DNA of 62,946 nt, taken from positions 1 to 62,946 of the forward strand of contig CAIYYI010000659.1 of the NCBI GenBank assembly GCA_903930345.1, given 5' to 3'. The stretch is from an uncultured Verrucomicrobiota bacterium (lineage in GTDB: Bacteria > Verrucomicrobiota > Verrucomicrobiia > Limisphaerales > CAIYYI01). The translations under genes were made by a program, and so were the position numbers. The first letter of the stretch is position 1; each line of letters opens with the position of its first letter. The notes below the pieces were generated by a model. The model was given only the letters and a program-made list of their open reading frames with translations, was not told the origin of the DNA and searched no databases. Shown piece after piece: positions 54,942 to 62,946 of this stretch.

Positions 54942-55096
54942 AGATTTGAATATCATGCGCAGTGCGATCACTGAAACTGACGTTTTGAGCTCGCCTTGTC
55001 ATCAACAATTCGGCGGCGAGGGCGGACTGCTGGAGGTCAAAGTGGAGAAACAGATTGTCAGATGGAAAAATCTCCGGCATTGGTTATCTTGATCGT

Positions 55097-55603
55097 ATGA
55101 CGAAGTTGGAACCACCGGATAGCCACCACCTGATGGCCGCGATCGGCTGGCTGGAACTGGGCAACCCCCAGGAAGCCGCCGCGGAACTGCGGGGCGTGCA
55201 GAAGGCCGGGCTTTGCCAGCCGGAAATCCTGGAATTATGGTGGGACATCCATGCCGGCCAGCAGCACTGGGAGGATGCGCTCGCGGCGGCCCAGACGCTT
55301 TTGCAAAAGCACCCCGAACGGTCCTCCGGCTGGATCCACCAAGCCTACGCCCTCCGCCGGGTGCCCAACGGCAGTCTGGAACGGGCCCGCGCCGCCCTGC
55401 TGCCTGCCTGGCGCCAGTTTCCCAAAGAGGAAATCATCCCCTTCAACCTGGCCTGCTATGCCGCCCAAATGGGCCATCATCAGGAGGCGATCGAATGGCT
55501 GCAACGCGCGATGGCCGCCGCCGGGGATGAGGCCGCCATCAAGCGCCGAGCCTTGCAGGATGAGGATCTCATGCCCGTCTGGGATACCATCAAAAAAATG
55601 TGA
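55097..55603 (+). CDS. Tetratricopeptide-like repeat protein
   Basis: A 168-residue soluble protein of paired helices. Helix-turn-helix units such as LMAAIGWLELGNPQEAAAEL, and PFNLACYAAQMGHHQEAIEWL, match the TPR consensus (about three to four repeats). TPRs bind partner proteins. It is divergent from the GH42-like gene. It is 72 nt before the ABM gene and may not belong to that operon. No enzymatic function is seen. Confidence 0.8.
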   Translation: MTKLEPPDSHHLMAAIGWLELGNPQEAAAELRGVQKAGLCQPEILELWWDIHAGQQHWEDALAAAQTLLQKHPERSSGWIHQAYALRRVPNGSLERARAALLPAWRQFPKEEIIPFNLACYAAQMGHHQEAIEWLQRAMAAAGDEAAIKRRALQDEDLMPVWDTIKKM

Positions 55604-55675
55604 CCTGGGCTCCGTGCCGGTTTTGCTGGCCTTTGCCACCACGGATGGTACAAGAGCGGCTAACACGAAAGCGTC

Positions 55676-55981
55676 ATGATCATTGTTCACGTCCATGTCC
55701 AGGTGAAACCGGAGTGCGTCGCCGCCTTCCACGCAGCCACGCTTGTCAACGCGCAGGCCAGCGTTCATGAACCGGGCATTGCCCGGTTTGATGTGGTGCA
55801 GCAAACCGATGACCCCACCCGGTTTGTTTTGGTGGAAGGGTATCGCACCCCCGCCGCACCGGCGGCCCACAAGGAAACCAGCCATTACCTCGCCTGGCGC
55901 GACACCGTCGCCCCCATGATGGCCACGCCGCGCACCAGCGTGAAATACACCGCTGTGCATCCCGCTCCTGATCAATGGTGA
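55676..55981 (+). CDS. ABM-domain monooxygenase-like protein
   Basis: A 101-residue antibiotic-biosynthesis-monooxygenase (dimeric alpha/beta barrel) protein, similar to LsrG and YgiN-type quinol monooxygenases. It starts [18 protein letters not shown] and has the later [18 protein letters not shown] and [13 protein letters not shown] motifs with the family's conserved His and Trp. It lies 33 nt before the iron-type alcohol dehydrogenase gene and probably shares its transcript. A role in oxidising or isomerising a small metabolite is possible. Confidence 0.82.
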   Translation: MIIVHVHVQVKPECVAAFHAATLVNAQASVHEPGIARFDVVQQTDDPTRFVLVEGYRTPAAPAAHKETSHYLAWRDTVAPMMATPRTSVKYTAVHPAPDQW

Positions 55982-56014
55982 GCAAGATTCCCGCGATTCC
56001 GGAACCCTCCTGCC

Positions 56015-57169
56015 ATGCGCTTTGAATTTGCCACCGCCCACCGGGTGGTTTTCGGCCCCGGCTCCCTGGCTGAAGCCGGATCCGCCGCCCGGGCTTGCGG
56101 CTCCCGCGCCCTGCTGGTGACCGGACGATCCACCCAACGCAGTGCCGGGTTACGTCAATTGCTGGAGGCGCACGGAATCGCCACTGTCCCGCTGACGGTC
56201 ACCGGCGAACCAACCCTCCAAGTGGTTGAAGCCGGAACCGCCCTGGCCCGCCAGGCGGGCTGCTACCTGGTCATCGCCTGCGGGGGTGGCAGCGTCCTGG
56301 ATGCCGGCAAGGCCATCGCCGCCCTGCTACCCAACCCCGGTCAGTTGTTGGACTATTTGGAGGTCATCGGCCTGGCCCGGCCTCTGCCACAGGCCCCCCT
56401 TCCTTTCATCGCCCTGCCCACGACGGCAGGCACCGGGACAGAAGCCACCCGCAACGCCGTGCTCTCCTCGCCTGAGCACCGGGTCAAAGTCAGCTTGCGC
56501 AGTCCTTTGATGCTCCCGCACCTGGCCATTGTGGATCCGGAGTTGACACTGGATTTGCCCCGGGCCCTGACGGCCACCACCGGACTCGACGCCCTCACCC
56601 AATTGATCGAGCCACTGGTCTCCTGCCGCGCCAATCCGATGGTGGACGGCCTGTGCCGGGAAGGCATCACCCGGGCCGCGCGATCCCTGCGCCGGGCATG
56701 TGATCACGGCCCTGACCTGGCCGCGCGGGAGGACATGTGCCTGGCGAGCCTGTTCGGCGGCCTGGCACTGGCCAATGCGGGTCTGGGGGCGGTGCATGGA
56801 TTTGCCGCGCCCTTGGGCGGCATGTTTCCAGCCCCGCACGGGGCCATCTGCGCCATCTTGCTACCAGAAGTCATGGCCACGAACCTGCAAGCCCTGCGCC
56901 TGCGTTCCCCTCAGGCCCCCGCCTTGGACCGGTACACCGAGATTGCCTGCAGTCTGACCCAAACACCGGACGCCGCTCCGGAAACCGGCGTGGAGTGGGT
57001 GCGCGAGCTGGTTGCCGCACTGGAAATCCCCCGGCTGCGCACCTACGGGGTGCAACCGGGCGACCTGCCGGCCATTGTGGCCAAAGCCAGCCAGGCGAGC
57101 AGCATGAAAGGCAACCCCCTGCCCCTCACCATAACCGAACTAACCGGCATTCTTGAGGCCGCCTGGTAA
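56015..57169 (+). CDS. Iron-type (group III) alcohol dehydrogenase
   Basis: A 384-residue NAD(P)-dependent dehydrogenase. The nucleotide-binding GGGS is at 90-93. Metal ligands are Asp192, His261 (AVHGFA) and His275 (PHGAIC). The fourth usual ligand position, normally His, is Gln196 (LDALTQLIEP). The family reduces aldehydes or ketones or oxidises small alcohols. The gene sits between the ABM-like gene and a DUF3748 gene (3 nt gap), all on one strand. The substrate is unknown. Confidence 0.85.
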   Translation: MRFEFATAHRVVFGPGSLAEAGSAARACGSRALLVTGRSTQRSAGLRQLLEAHGIATVPLTVTGEPTLQVVEAGTALARQAGCYLVIACGGGSVLDAGKAIAALLPNPGQLLDYLEVIGLARPLPQAPLPFIALPTTAGTGTEATRNAVLSSPEHRVKVSLRSPLMLPHLAIVDPELTLDLPRALTATTGLDALTQLIEPLVSCRANPMVDGLCREGITRAARSLRRACDHGPDLAAREDMCLASLFGGLALANAGLGAVHGFAAPLGGMFPAPHGAICAILLPEVMATNLQALRLRSPQAPALDRYTEIACSLTQTPDAAPETGVEWVRELVAALEIPRLRTYGVQPGDLPAIVAKASQASSMKGNPLPLTITELTGILEAAW

Positions 57170-57172
57170 CCG

Positions 57173-58561
57173 ATGCGTCCGCTGTCCGCCAGAATCTGCC
57201 GCTCCCTGCTGGCTGCCACCCTCGGGCTCAGCGCCTTTGTCGGCCAAACCGCCTCCACCCCTCTCCCTCACACTATGACTTTCACGGCCCACGAAAAACA
57301 AATCACCCGCGGCGCGGGTGGCCGCCTGCTGGCCAATATCGGGGTCTGGTCTCCCGACAGCCAGTGGATTGTTTATGACACCCGTCCCGATGCCGCCGGG
57401 GATGTTTTCACCGGTAGCACCATTGAGCGGGTGAACGTTCAGACCGGTGAGATCCAGGTGCTTTACCGCTCCACCAACGGCGCCCATTGCGGGGTGCCGA
57501 CCCATCATCCCACCCGGGCGGAATTGGTTTTCATCCATGGCCCTGAAAATCCGACGCCAGAGTGGAGCTACGGCCCCTGCCACCGGCAAGGAGTGCTTTT
57601 GGTCGAAGGAGCCGGACCGCGTCCGTTGGATGCCCGCGATCTGACACCTCCGTTCACCTGCGGTGCGTTGCGCGGCGGTTCCCATGTGCACGTGTGGGCT
57701 CCGGCGGGGGACTGGGTGAGTTTCACGTACAATGACGCACTGGTGGAGAGAGACCTCCGCGACCTGGGGATCAGCCTGCCGGGACGGCCTGTGCGGGTGG
57801 CCAGGGATCATGAGCGCAATCACGATGGGGATTGTTTTTCCGTGGTGGTGACCCGCACCACCGCCCAGCCAACCCCGGGCACGGACGAAATCCAGCGCGC
57901 GTGCGAGGAAGGCTGGGTGGGCACCAATGGGTATCTGCGCGCGAACGGCACCCGCCAGCAGCGGGCGCTGGCCTTTCAGGGCCAGGTGGTGAGTGCCAAC
58001 CACCAGGTGGTAACCGAGGTTTTTGTGGTGGATCTGCCGGAGGAACTCGCCATCACCGTCACCCCTGAACTGGCCGGCGACACCACCCGGCGTCCCCAGC
58101 CGCCCGCCAGCGTGCGGCAGCGGCGCGTGACCCATACGGCCAACCGAAAACATCCCGGTGTCCAGGGCCCCCGCCATTGGCTGCGCAGTTCGCCCGATGG
58201 CCGTCAAATCGCCTTTCTGATGAAGGATGACGATGGCGTCGTTCAACTTTGGAGCATCAATCCCGCCGGGGGGGAGCCCCGCCAAATCAGCCGCAACCCC
58301 TGGCCCATCACCTCCGCCTTCACCTGGAGCCCGGATGGCCGGTACCTCGCCCACGCCGGGGATGGCAGCGTTTTCCTCACCGAGGCCGCCACTGGCAAAA
58401 GCCACCGGCTCACCCCCACCCGGCCAGGGACTGAGGCACCCCGGGCGGAAGCCTGCGTGTTCGCGCCGGATGGGCGCAAAATCGCGCTGGTCCGGCGGGT
58501 GGCCGAGGCGGGCGTCGAGAGCAATCAAATCTGCGTGGTGACCCTGGATCCTGGGCGGTGA
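57173..58561 (+). CDS. DUF3748 / TolB-type beta-propeller protein (YidR-like)
   Basis: A 462-residue protein with a signal-like N-terminus (about 1-28). TolB-type beta-propeller blades are seen, such as WSPDSQWIVYDTRPDA, SPDGRQIAFLMKDDDGVVQLW and WSPDGRYLAHAGDGSVF. The segment GSTIERVNVQTGEIQVLY with the following Thr-Asn-Gly-Ala-His-Cys resembles E. coli YidR (DUF3748), from memory. The function of that family is unknown; sugar-related neighbours are common. It starts 3 nt after the dehydrogenase gene. Confidence 0.7.
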   Translation: MRPLSARICRSLLAATLGLSAFVGQTASTPLPHTMTFTAHEKQITRGAGGRLLANIGVWSPDSQWIVYDTRPDAAGDVFTGSTIERVNVQTGEIQVLYRSTNGAHCGVPTHHPTRAELVFIHGPENPTPEWSYGPCHRQGVLLVEGAGPRPLDARDLTPPFTCGALRGGSHVHVWAPAGDWVSFTYNDALVERDLRDLGISLPGRPVRVARDHERNHDGDCFSVVVTRTTAQPTPGTDEIQRACEEGWVGTNGYLRANGTRQQRALAFQGQVVSANHQVVTEVFVVDLPEELAITVTPELAGDTTRRPQPPASVRQRRVTHTANRKHPGVQGPRHWLRSSPDGRQIAFLMKDDDGVVQLWSINPAGGEPRQISRNPWPITSAFTWSPDGRYLAHAGDGSVFLTEAATGKSHRLTPTRPGTEAPRAEACVFAPDGRKIALVRRVAEAGVESNQICVVTLDPGR

Positions 58562-58584
58562 TTTCCCTTGCCGAGGGCGGGCAA

Positions 58585-59649
58585 ATGCGGCTGAATGCGG
58601 CCATGAAAACCACGCTGGCTGCCTTGATGTTTACCACCCTGCTTGGCTGGTCCGCCCCCCCTCCCGCCAGCCTGGTCATCTCGGAGTTCATTTACCAGGA
58701 AGCGCCGTTCCCGCAGTGCCATGCCTCCACGCTGGCGGAGGGCAGGAACGGGCTGGTGGCCGCCTGGTTTGGCGGCTTGCGGGAACAGAGCCCGGATGTC
58801 GGCATCTGGGTCTCCCGGATGGATGGCGGCCATTGGACGCCGCCAAAGGAAGTCGCCAACGGCATCCAAACCCCGGCGCTGCGGCACCCCTGCTGGAACC
58901 CGGTGCTGCACCAGTCATCCCAAGGCCCTCTGCTCCTCTTTTACAAAGTCGGCCCCTCCCCCAGCACCTGGTGGGGCATGCTGCTCCGCAGTGAGGATGG
59001 CGGGGGCACCTGGTCCAAACCCGAGCGTCTGCCGGAAGGCATTCTGGGGCCGATCAAGAACAAGCCGGTGCAGCTCCCCAACGGCGATCTGCTGTGTCCC
59101 ACCAGTTCGGAACATGCGGGCTGGCGCGTCCACTTTGAGCGCACTCCCGACCTGGGCAAAACCTGGTCCAAAACCGAGCCGCTGAATGACGGCAAGACCA
59201 TCGGGGCCATCCAACCCAGCGTCCTCTTCCACCCGGAAGGCAGACTGCAAGCCCTGGGCCGTAGCCGCCAGGGAAAACTCTGGGACGCCTGGTCACCCGA
59301 TGGCGGTAAAACCTGGGGTCCGATGAATCTGCTCACCCTGCCCAACCCCAACGCAGGCACCGATGCCGTGACCCTGTCGGATGGTCGGCACGTGGTGGTT
59401 TACAATCACACCGCCAAGGGCCGCAGTCCCCTGAACGTGGCCTGCTCCCGGGACGGAGTGCGCTGGGAGGCGGTGACGGTGCTGGAAAACACACCCGGGG
59501 CCGAATTCTCCTACCCCGCCGTGATCCAGACCCGGGATGGGCTGGTCCACATCACCTATACCTGGAAGCGGCAGCGCATCAAACACGCGGTGCTTGATCC
59601 CGGGCAATTCACTCCCCGCCCCCTATTGGACGGCCGCTGGCCAGACTGA
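58585..59649 (+). CDS. Secreted sialidase-like (BNR) beta-propeller protein
   Basis: A 354-residue protein with a signal peptide (about 7-25). Four Asp-box-like motifs are seen: SEDGGGTWS, TPDLGKTWS, SPDGGKTWG and SRDGVRWEA. The fold is the six-bladed exo-alpha-sialidase propeller (BNR_2). Catalytic Arg and Glu sites cannot be assigned with certainty, so it may be a sialidase, a rhamnosidase-like enzyme or a binding protein. The ATG at 58585 has a GAGGG ribosome site 7 nt upstream; an ATG at 58603 is in frame. It is 23 nt after the DUF3748 gene and is the last gene of the set. Confidence 0.78.
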   Translation: MRLNAAMKTTLAALMFTTLLGWSAPPPASLVISEFIYQEAPFPQCHASTLAEGRNGLVAAWFGGLREQSPDVGIWVSRMDGGHWTPPKEVANGIQTPALRHPCWNPVLHQSSQGPLLLFYKVGPSPSTWWGMLLRSEDGGGTWSKPERLPEGILGPIKNKPVQLPNGDLLCPTSSEHAGWRVHFERTPDLGKTWSKTEPLNDGKTIGAIQPSVLFHPEGRLQALGRSRQGKLWDAWSPDGGKTWGPMNLLTLPNPNAGTDAVTLSDGRHVVVYNHTAKGRSPLNVACSRDGVRWEAVTVLENTPGAEFSYPAVIQTRDGLVHITYTWKRQRIKHAVLDPGQFTPRPLLDGRWPD

Positions 59650-59792
59650 ACGCCTCTGGGCACCGACGATCTGTCGGCTGTCCCATGCATTTGTTTCCAC
59701 GCCCAAAGACACCTGGATTGGCTGAATAAACGCCATAAAAAAGTTCTTTAACGAGGCCGTTTGAGCGGAATAAAAAGTCACGAAAAGGAGTG

Positions 59793-59821
59793 TTGACAAA
59801 AACAGGAATGGGAGTAGATAT
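59793..59821 (+). promoter_or_regulatory. Candidate promoter for a small RNA
   Basis: TTGACA at 59793-59798, a 17-nt spacer and AGATAT at 59816-59821. The -35 is perfect and the -10 is weak. Transcription would start at about 59828, the first base of the hairpin described next. No protein gene follows on the plus strand. Confidence 0.4.
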
Positions 59822-59827
59822 GTAATT

Positions 59828-59913
59828 GCGGTTCGGGTAGAGTGGCTCGTTTCTTCAGCGGGGTTCCCCACCCCCACCACCTTGGCGTGCCACCACCGAG
59901 CCGCACTTTTTTT
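59828..59913 (+). ncRNA. Candidate 86-nt structured RNA with intrinsic terminator
   Basis: The 5' bases GCGGTTCGG (59828-59836) pair with CCGAGCCGC (59896-59904) in a 9-bp stem with one G-U pair. An inner 5-bp stem GTGGC / GCCAC (59842-59846, 59889-59893) follows, and GGGGTTCCCC near 59860 can form a small hairpin. The stem is followed by AC and seven T (59907-59913). The predicted start of transcription falls on the first paired base. It resembles no RNA family I can name (not 4.5S, 6S or tRNA). It could instead be a long terminator for the upstream sialidase-like operon. Confidence 0.45.
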
Positions 59914-59986
59914 CTCAACATCCCTTCCATAATGGTTGAAAGGTTAATTGGTTTGCCGTGCAATAAAAGCATCTCCCATAAGCAGA

Positions 59987-60016
59987 ACAACCGGATGTCG
60001 TAAAACATCCGGTTGT
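59987..60016 (-). terminator. Inverted repeat after the Calx-beta gene
   Basis: A perfect 11-bp repeat ACAACCGGATG / CATCCGGTTGT with an 8-nt loop, 28 nt past the minus-strand stop. No T-run follows on the minus strand, so it may end transcription only with help, or protect the transcript. Confidence 0.45.
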
Positions 60017-60044
60017 GAGAAAAACCAAAGCCCAGCAAGCTGTC

Positions 60045-62675
60045 TTAAGGCAGCGTCACCGCCCGGTAGAAACGGCGTTTGAAGTCACCCGAATCCGTAT
60101 CCACGTAATGGACAGTGCCTTCCACAACCGTGTTGGTGGAGACTGGAATCCACGTGCGAAGGTCGGAAGAGACTTCAATGACATAAACCTGGCCGTTGGT
60201 ACCGGTTTGCCAGAAGTGATACTGGCCATCCGGCAACCGGATGGGCAGGCGCGGACGGTCGTTATCCGCAATCGTCACCGTGGCCCGGGTCGGATAACCG
60301 ATCAGATAAGCCGGGGCAACCCCGGTCGCCTGGGCGGCGTACACAGTGGCATTCAAGTTGGAACTGAGCACCGGCGGCGGCAATGGAGAAACCAGCGTGA
60401 TCCGGACGGTCTCCTGATCCTCCACCACAGCATCATCAACCGGTGCCACCACCAACTGAACCGAACGCTGACCGGCAGGCACCAGAACACTGGACGCCAA
60501 GGCCGCGTAATCCACACCATTGCTGGCGGTTCCATCAATCGTCAACTGCACGAGAAGTGGCGCATTCGTGGGCCCGTCGCGTTTGATGAGAAACACACCC
60601 GGGTTGGTGCGCACCAAGAAGTTGGTTGGATAGGTGTTGGCACCTCCCACAGACACGGTGTTGGAAATGACCGTGCCGCTGGGCCACTCGGGAGTTAGAA
60701 CTCCCTCGGAGGCAAACGCATCAATGGCCGTAATGGAGACCACCGGAATACTGTTGGTTACACGATCAGTCACCCGCACTTTGACCGGCTCGGAAAGTCG
60801 GGTAACTCCCTGGTCGTCGGTCGCCAAGGCAGTCAGGACATACTCCCCCGCGTTCACGTTGGTCCAGTTGAACAGGAAAGGATAAACTGGAGAAACGCTG
60901 TTGGAGGAACTGTTGACCACCCCCAGACTGTTGGTGCCAACAAAGAATTCCACCGAAGACACCACCCCACCCAGATCCCGGGCATCCGCCAGGATGGTGA
61001 TGCGCGCCGGAGCAGTGAAAACCGACCCGTTCACCGGCGAGGTGATCCGAACCAGCGGCGGCAGGTTGGTTTCCAACGTGTCGTTATCGGCAATGGTTAC
61101 CACACCACGATCAGGCTTGCCAATCGCGTAGGCTACCACCGGGGCGAAGGTTCCATTGCCTGACACCCCCATCGTGGGATCAGTGGTCGTCGGGGGGTAC
61201 ATCAGGATCAGGTTTACCGTCTCGGGAAACTCCGGCTGACTGTCATCCACCGGTTGGATGGTGAGCGTGGCGGTGGATTGGCCCGCCGGGATCAGGGTGG
61301 ATCCGCCCACCTGACCGAAGTCCTGGCCGTTGATGGCCGTGCCTTCAAACCGGTAATAAACAGTCAGCGCTCCGTTGGTGGGGCCTTCCCGTCGGAAACG
61401 GAAAACACCCGGATTAAGCTCGGCCCCGGGGGCGGTTTCAGCGGCGTTTGGATCAACGGTCTCCACCACCACCACCGGCAGCGTATTGGTTGGCTGGTCG
61501 TTGTCCCGAATCGTCGCCGTCAGCGTCGTTACCCCATTGAGCTGGTAGTAGCCGGGCGGGGGCGGATAGATGGCAATGGTCACCGGGGGAAGCAGGGAGA
61601 AAATCACCGATTCCGTCGGCTCCACCTCCGTATCATCCAGCGGCTTGACCGTCAGATTCACCGACCGGCTGCCAACCGGAATTTCCACGCGGGAGCCCAA
61701 GGATTCATAGTCCAGACCGGGCGTCGCACTGCCACTCACCTGATAATAAACGATGAGGGAGGCGTTGGTTGAACCGGACCGATTGACGGTGAAGGTGGCT
61801 GGATTCGCGGGCTTCATCACCCCACCCTCCATCAGCAGGGGAGCTTCCTGAGCGTCCAAATCTCCCGAGGAAAGCCAGACCTTGGGCGACGGCTCATTGG
61901 TCACCACCACCGGGGCCAGCACGGAAATGCTCAGGGATGGGGAAACCCTGGAAGCCTCAAAATTATCCGCTGCCTTCGCTGTCAGTGTCTGGTTGCCCAC
62001 CAGCGGGGATTGCCACGTGAAGCTATAGAGACCGTTGGATCCATAAACGACCCCCAATTTGTTGGTGCCAGCAAAAAAACTGACGTTGCGAACCGTGCCA
62101 TCGGGATCATTGGCGGAAACACGGAGCACCACCGAGGTTGGCAACTGATAAACACTGCCCGCCACCGGGCTCAGCCAGGTCACTTCAGGCGCCTTGTTGT
62201 CATTGTCAGCGATCAGCACGGTGGCCTGCCAGGCTGTGGTATTGGCAGAGTTGCTCGTCACAATCCCATAACCGGTTTGGGCCAGCAGTTGGATGATGAC
62301 TGATTCCGTCGGCTCCGCTATGGTGTCATCCACTGGAACCACAGTGACCAAGGTTGAAGTCTCCCGGGCTGGAATGGTGACGTAGCCGGGCAAGGTGGCA
62401 TAGTCCACCCCGTTGGAAGCTTTGCCGCTATAGACCAGGCGCACGTTCAGCGGTTCATTGGTTGCTCCGGTACGCGAGACCCGCACGGAACCCACATTAA
62501 GGGCCCCGGAAGCTGTCACGCCTTCCGCCGCACTGCCATCCACCAATTGCAGCGAAACCATTTGTAGCGGAACCAATGGCAGAAGGGGCGCTGTATTCGT
62601 GGTGGTTTCCTGGGCGAATGCCGGGGTGATGACCACCAGGGAGAGCGCGAACAACGACTTCAGTAATGCATTCAT
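60045..62675 (-). CDS. Secreted Calx-beta / Ig-like repeat protein
   Basis: An 876-residue protein with a signal peptide (about 1-21). At least four Calx-beta domains, recognised by the DxxAEPTESV-type turn (DDTIAEPTESV, DDTEVEPTESV, DDSQPEFPETV, DDAVVEDQETV), alternate with two Ig-like domains (ISFFAGTNKLGVV-like VSFFAGTNKLGVV and VEFFVGTNSLGVV). The C-terminus resembles the DLRTWIPVST...RRFYRAV ending common in secreted proteins of Verrucomicrobia. Calx-beta domains bind calcium and suggest a surface or adhesion role. No enzymatic domain is seen. Confidence 0.85.
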   Translation of the reverse strand: MNALLKSLFALSLVVITPAFAQETTTNTAPLLPLVPLQMVSLQLVDGSAAEGVTASGALNVGSVRVSRTGATNEPLNVRLVYSGKASNGVDYATLPGYVTIPARETSTLVTVVPVDDTIAEPTESVIIQLLAQTGYGIVTSNSANTTAWQATVLIADNDNKAPEVTWLSPVAGSVYQLPTSVVLRVSANDPDGTVRNVSFFAGTNKLGVVYGSNGLYSFTWQSPLVGNQTLTAKAADNFEASRVSPSLSISVLAPVVVTNEPSPKVWLSSGDLDAQEAPLLMEGGVMKPANPATFTVNRSGSTNASLIVYYQVSGSATPGLDYESLGSRVEIPVGSRSVNLTVKPLDDTEVEPTESVIFSLLPPVTIAIYPPPPGYYQLNGVTTLTATIRDNDQPTNTLPVVVVETVDPNAAETAPGAELNPGVFRFRREGPTNGALTVYYRFEGTAINGQDFGQVGGSTLIPAGQSTATLTIQPVDDSQPEFPETVNLILMYPPTTTDPTMGVSGNGTFAPVVAYAIGKPDRGVVTIADNDTLETNLPPLVRITSPVNGSVFTAPARITILADARDLGGVVSSVEFFVGTNSLGVVNSSSNSVSPVYPFLFNWTNVNAGEYVLTALATDDQGVTRLSEPVKVRVTDRVTNSIPVVSITAIDAFASEGVLTPEWPSGTVISNTVSVGGANTYPTNFLVRTNPGVFLIKRDGPTNAPLLVQLTIDGTASNGVDYAALASSVLVPAGQRSVQLVVAPVDDAVVEDQETVRITLVSPLPPPVLSSNLNATVYAAQATGVAPAYLIGYPTRATVTIADNDRPRLPIRLPDGQYHFWQTGTNGQVYVIEVSSDLRTWIPVSTNTVVEGTVHYVDTDSGDFKRRFYRAVTLP

Positions 62676-62946
62676 AGGGCAACAAATAAATAAACACCTC
62701 GGAGAACTGCCGAATTAGCCGTTTCCGATGGTGTGCCAACATGTTTCGTAAGCTAATTCAATGCCAGAAATATACACGCATGAATATTTTATTCAAACCA
62801 TTATTGATCATGACTTTACAGGGTTTGTTAAACTTCCTGTAACAGACTGGTTTCCAAGCACTTTGGGGGTAGTAACCCAACCTAAGCAAACCCCTTGGGG
62901 GTTAAGCCCCACAACCGTCTGGGGCGATTTTCACCAAACGCAAGGA
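62676..62946. promoter_or_regulatory. Upstream region of the Calx-beta gene with tandem G-rich motifs
   Basis: A 271-nt stretch up to the window edge. The part next to the gene is AT-rich, as expected for a promoter. At 62862-62936 three related motifs follow each other: TTTGGGGGTAGTAACCC, TTGGGGGTTAAGCCCC and TGGGGCGATTTTCACC. Spacing is about 25-33 nt. Each can fold into a short hairpin or act as a binding site. They may belong to a divergent gene beyond the edge. Confidence 0.4.

Larger units (their letters stand above)
59650..60044. other. 395-nt convergent intergenic region
   Basis: The space between the sialidase-like gene (plus) and the Calx-beta gene (minus). It is AT-rich compared with its surroundings. 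It holds the candidate promoter and small RNA on the plus strand and an 11-bp inverted repeat near the Calx-beta stop. No convincing protein-coding frame is seen. Confidence 0.5.

Noticed and set aside
59828-59913. tRNA or SRP RNA reading of the hairpin
   Set aside because: No T-arm or anticodon arm is seen, and the GGAAGCAGC-type SRP core is absent.
59778-60038. Short minus-strand open frame in the intergenic gap
   Set aside because: It is Trp-, Cys- and Phe-rich with no family pattern and overlaps the structured RNA and the inverted repeat.
1-62946. CRISPR arrays, insertion sequences and prophage genes
   Set aside because: No regular direct repeats with spacers, no transposase or phage-like protein was seen in any frame.

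Overview
The window is a GC-rich bacterial chromosome segment with densely packed genes and few Shine-Dalgarno signals. It most resembles Verrucomicrobiota, probably the Pedosphaera/Limisphaerales side. That placement is an inference from several traits: a Calx-beta secreted protein with the phylum's typical C-terminus, many secreted glycan enzymes and FAD oxidoreductases, a complex I without an NADH module, and a multi-SPFH operon. No rRNA, tRNA, CRISPR array, phage or insertion sequence was seen.

Layout. The left edge (1-151) holds the start of a FucP-like sugar transporter on the minus strand. Positions 383-4689 (plus) carry hisC, a small zinc-ribbon membrane protein, argA and cinA. Positions 4676-6122 (minus) carry an SLBB lipoprotein and a CobW-type GTPase with a His-rich insert. 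Positions 6269-10707 (plus) form a MoxR / DUF58 / transglutaminase operon. A [2Fe-2S] ferredoxin (minus), rho and a WYL regulator (plus) follow to 13651.

Positions 13641-24655 (minus) form one eight-gene operon: two ABC-2 permeases at its ends, one ABC ATPase, a heavy-metal P-type ATPase, three different SPFH (HflK/HflC-like) proteins, one of them fused to a large membrane domain, and an unrecognised anchored protein. Nothing in it is FtsH. It is the best candidate here for an undescribed membrane system.

Positions 24763-36229 (minus) form a 13-gene complex I operon, nuoABCDHIJK followed by an MrpD-like subunit, an 87-residue membrane protein, a second long Mrp/NuoL-like subunit, nuoM and nuoN. 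It has no nuoE, nuoF or nuoG and carries four antiporter-like subunits. This points to a ferredoxin-type or other non-NADH electron input and an enlarged ion-pumping arm. Two hairpins, one with a T-run, close the operon.

Positions 36434-43883 hold rsmD (minus), an MsbA-like ABC exporter (plus), a Fur-family regulator (minus), an MFS permease and a large PAS/GAF sensor kinase without an adjacent response regulator. Positions 43895-54941 are mostly minus-strand exported proteins: an LRR lipoprotein, an M2 (ACE-like) peptidase, a low-complexity protein, a beta-helix protein, an FAD oxidoreductase with EF-hands and a GH42-like enzyme. A plus-strand exported glutathione peroxidase interrupts them. 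Positions 55097-59649 (plus) carry a TPR protein and a likely operon of an ABM monooxygenase, an iron-type alcohol dehydrogenase, a DUF3748 protein and a sialidase-like protein. These genes together look like a polysaccharide or sugar-use neighbourhood.

The gap 59650-60044 contains a promoter-like sequence followed by a closed 86-nt hairpin ending in seven T: a candidate small RNA. The window ends with a Calx-beta repeat protein (minus) and an upstream region carrying tandem G-rich motifs.
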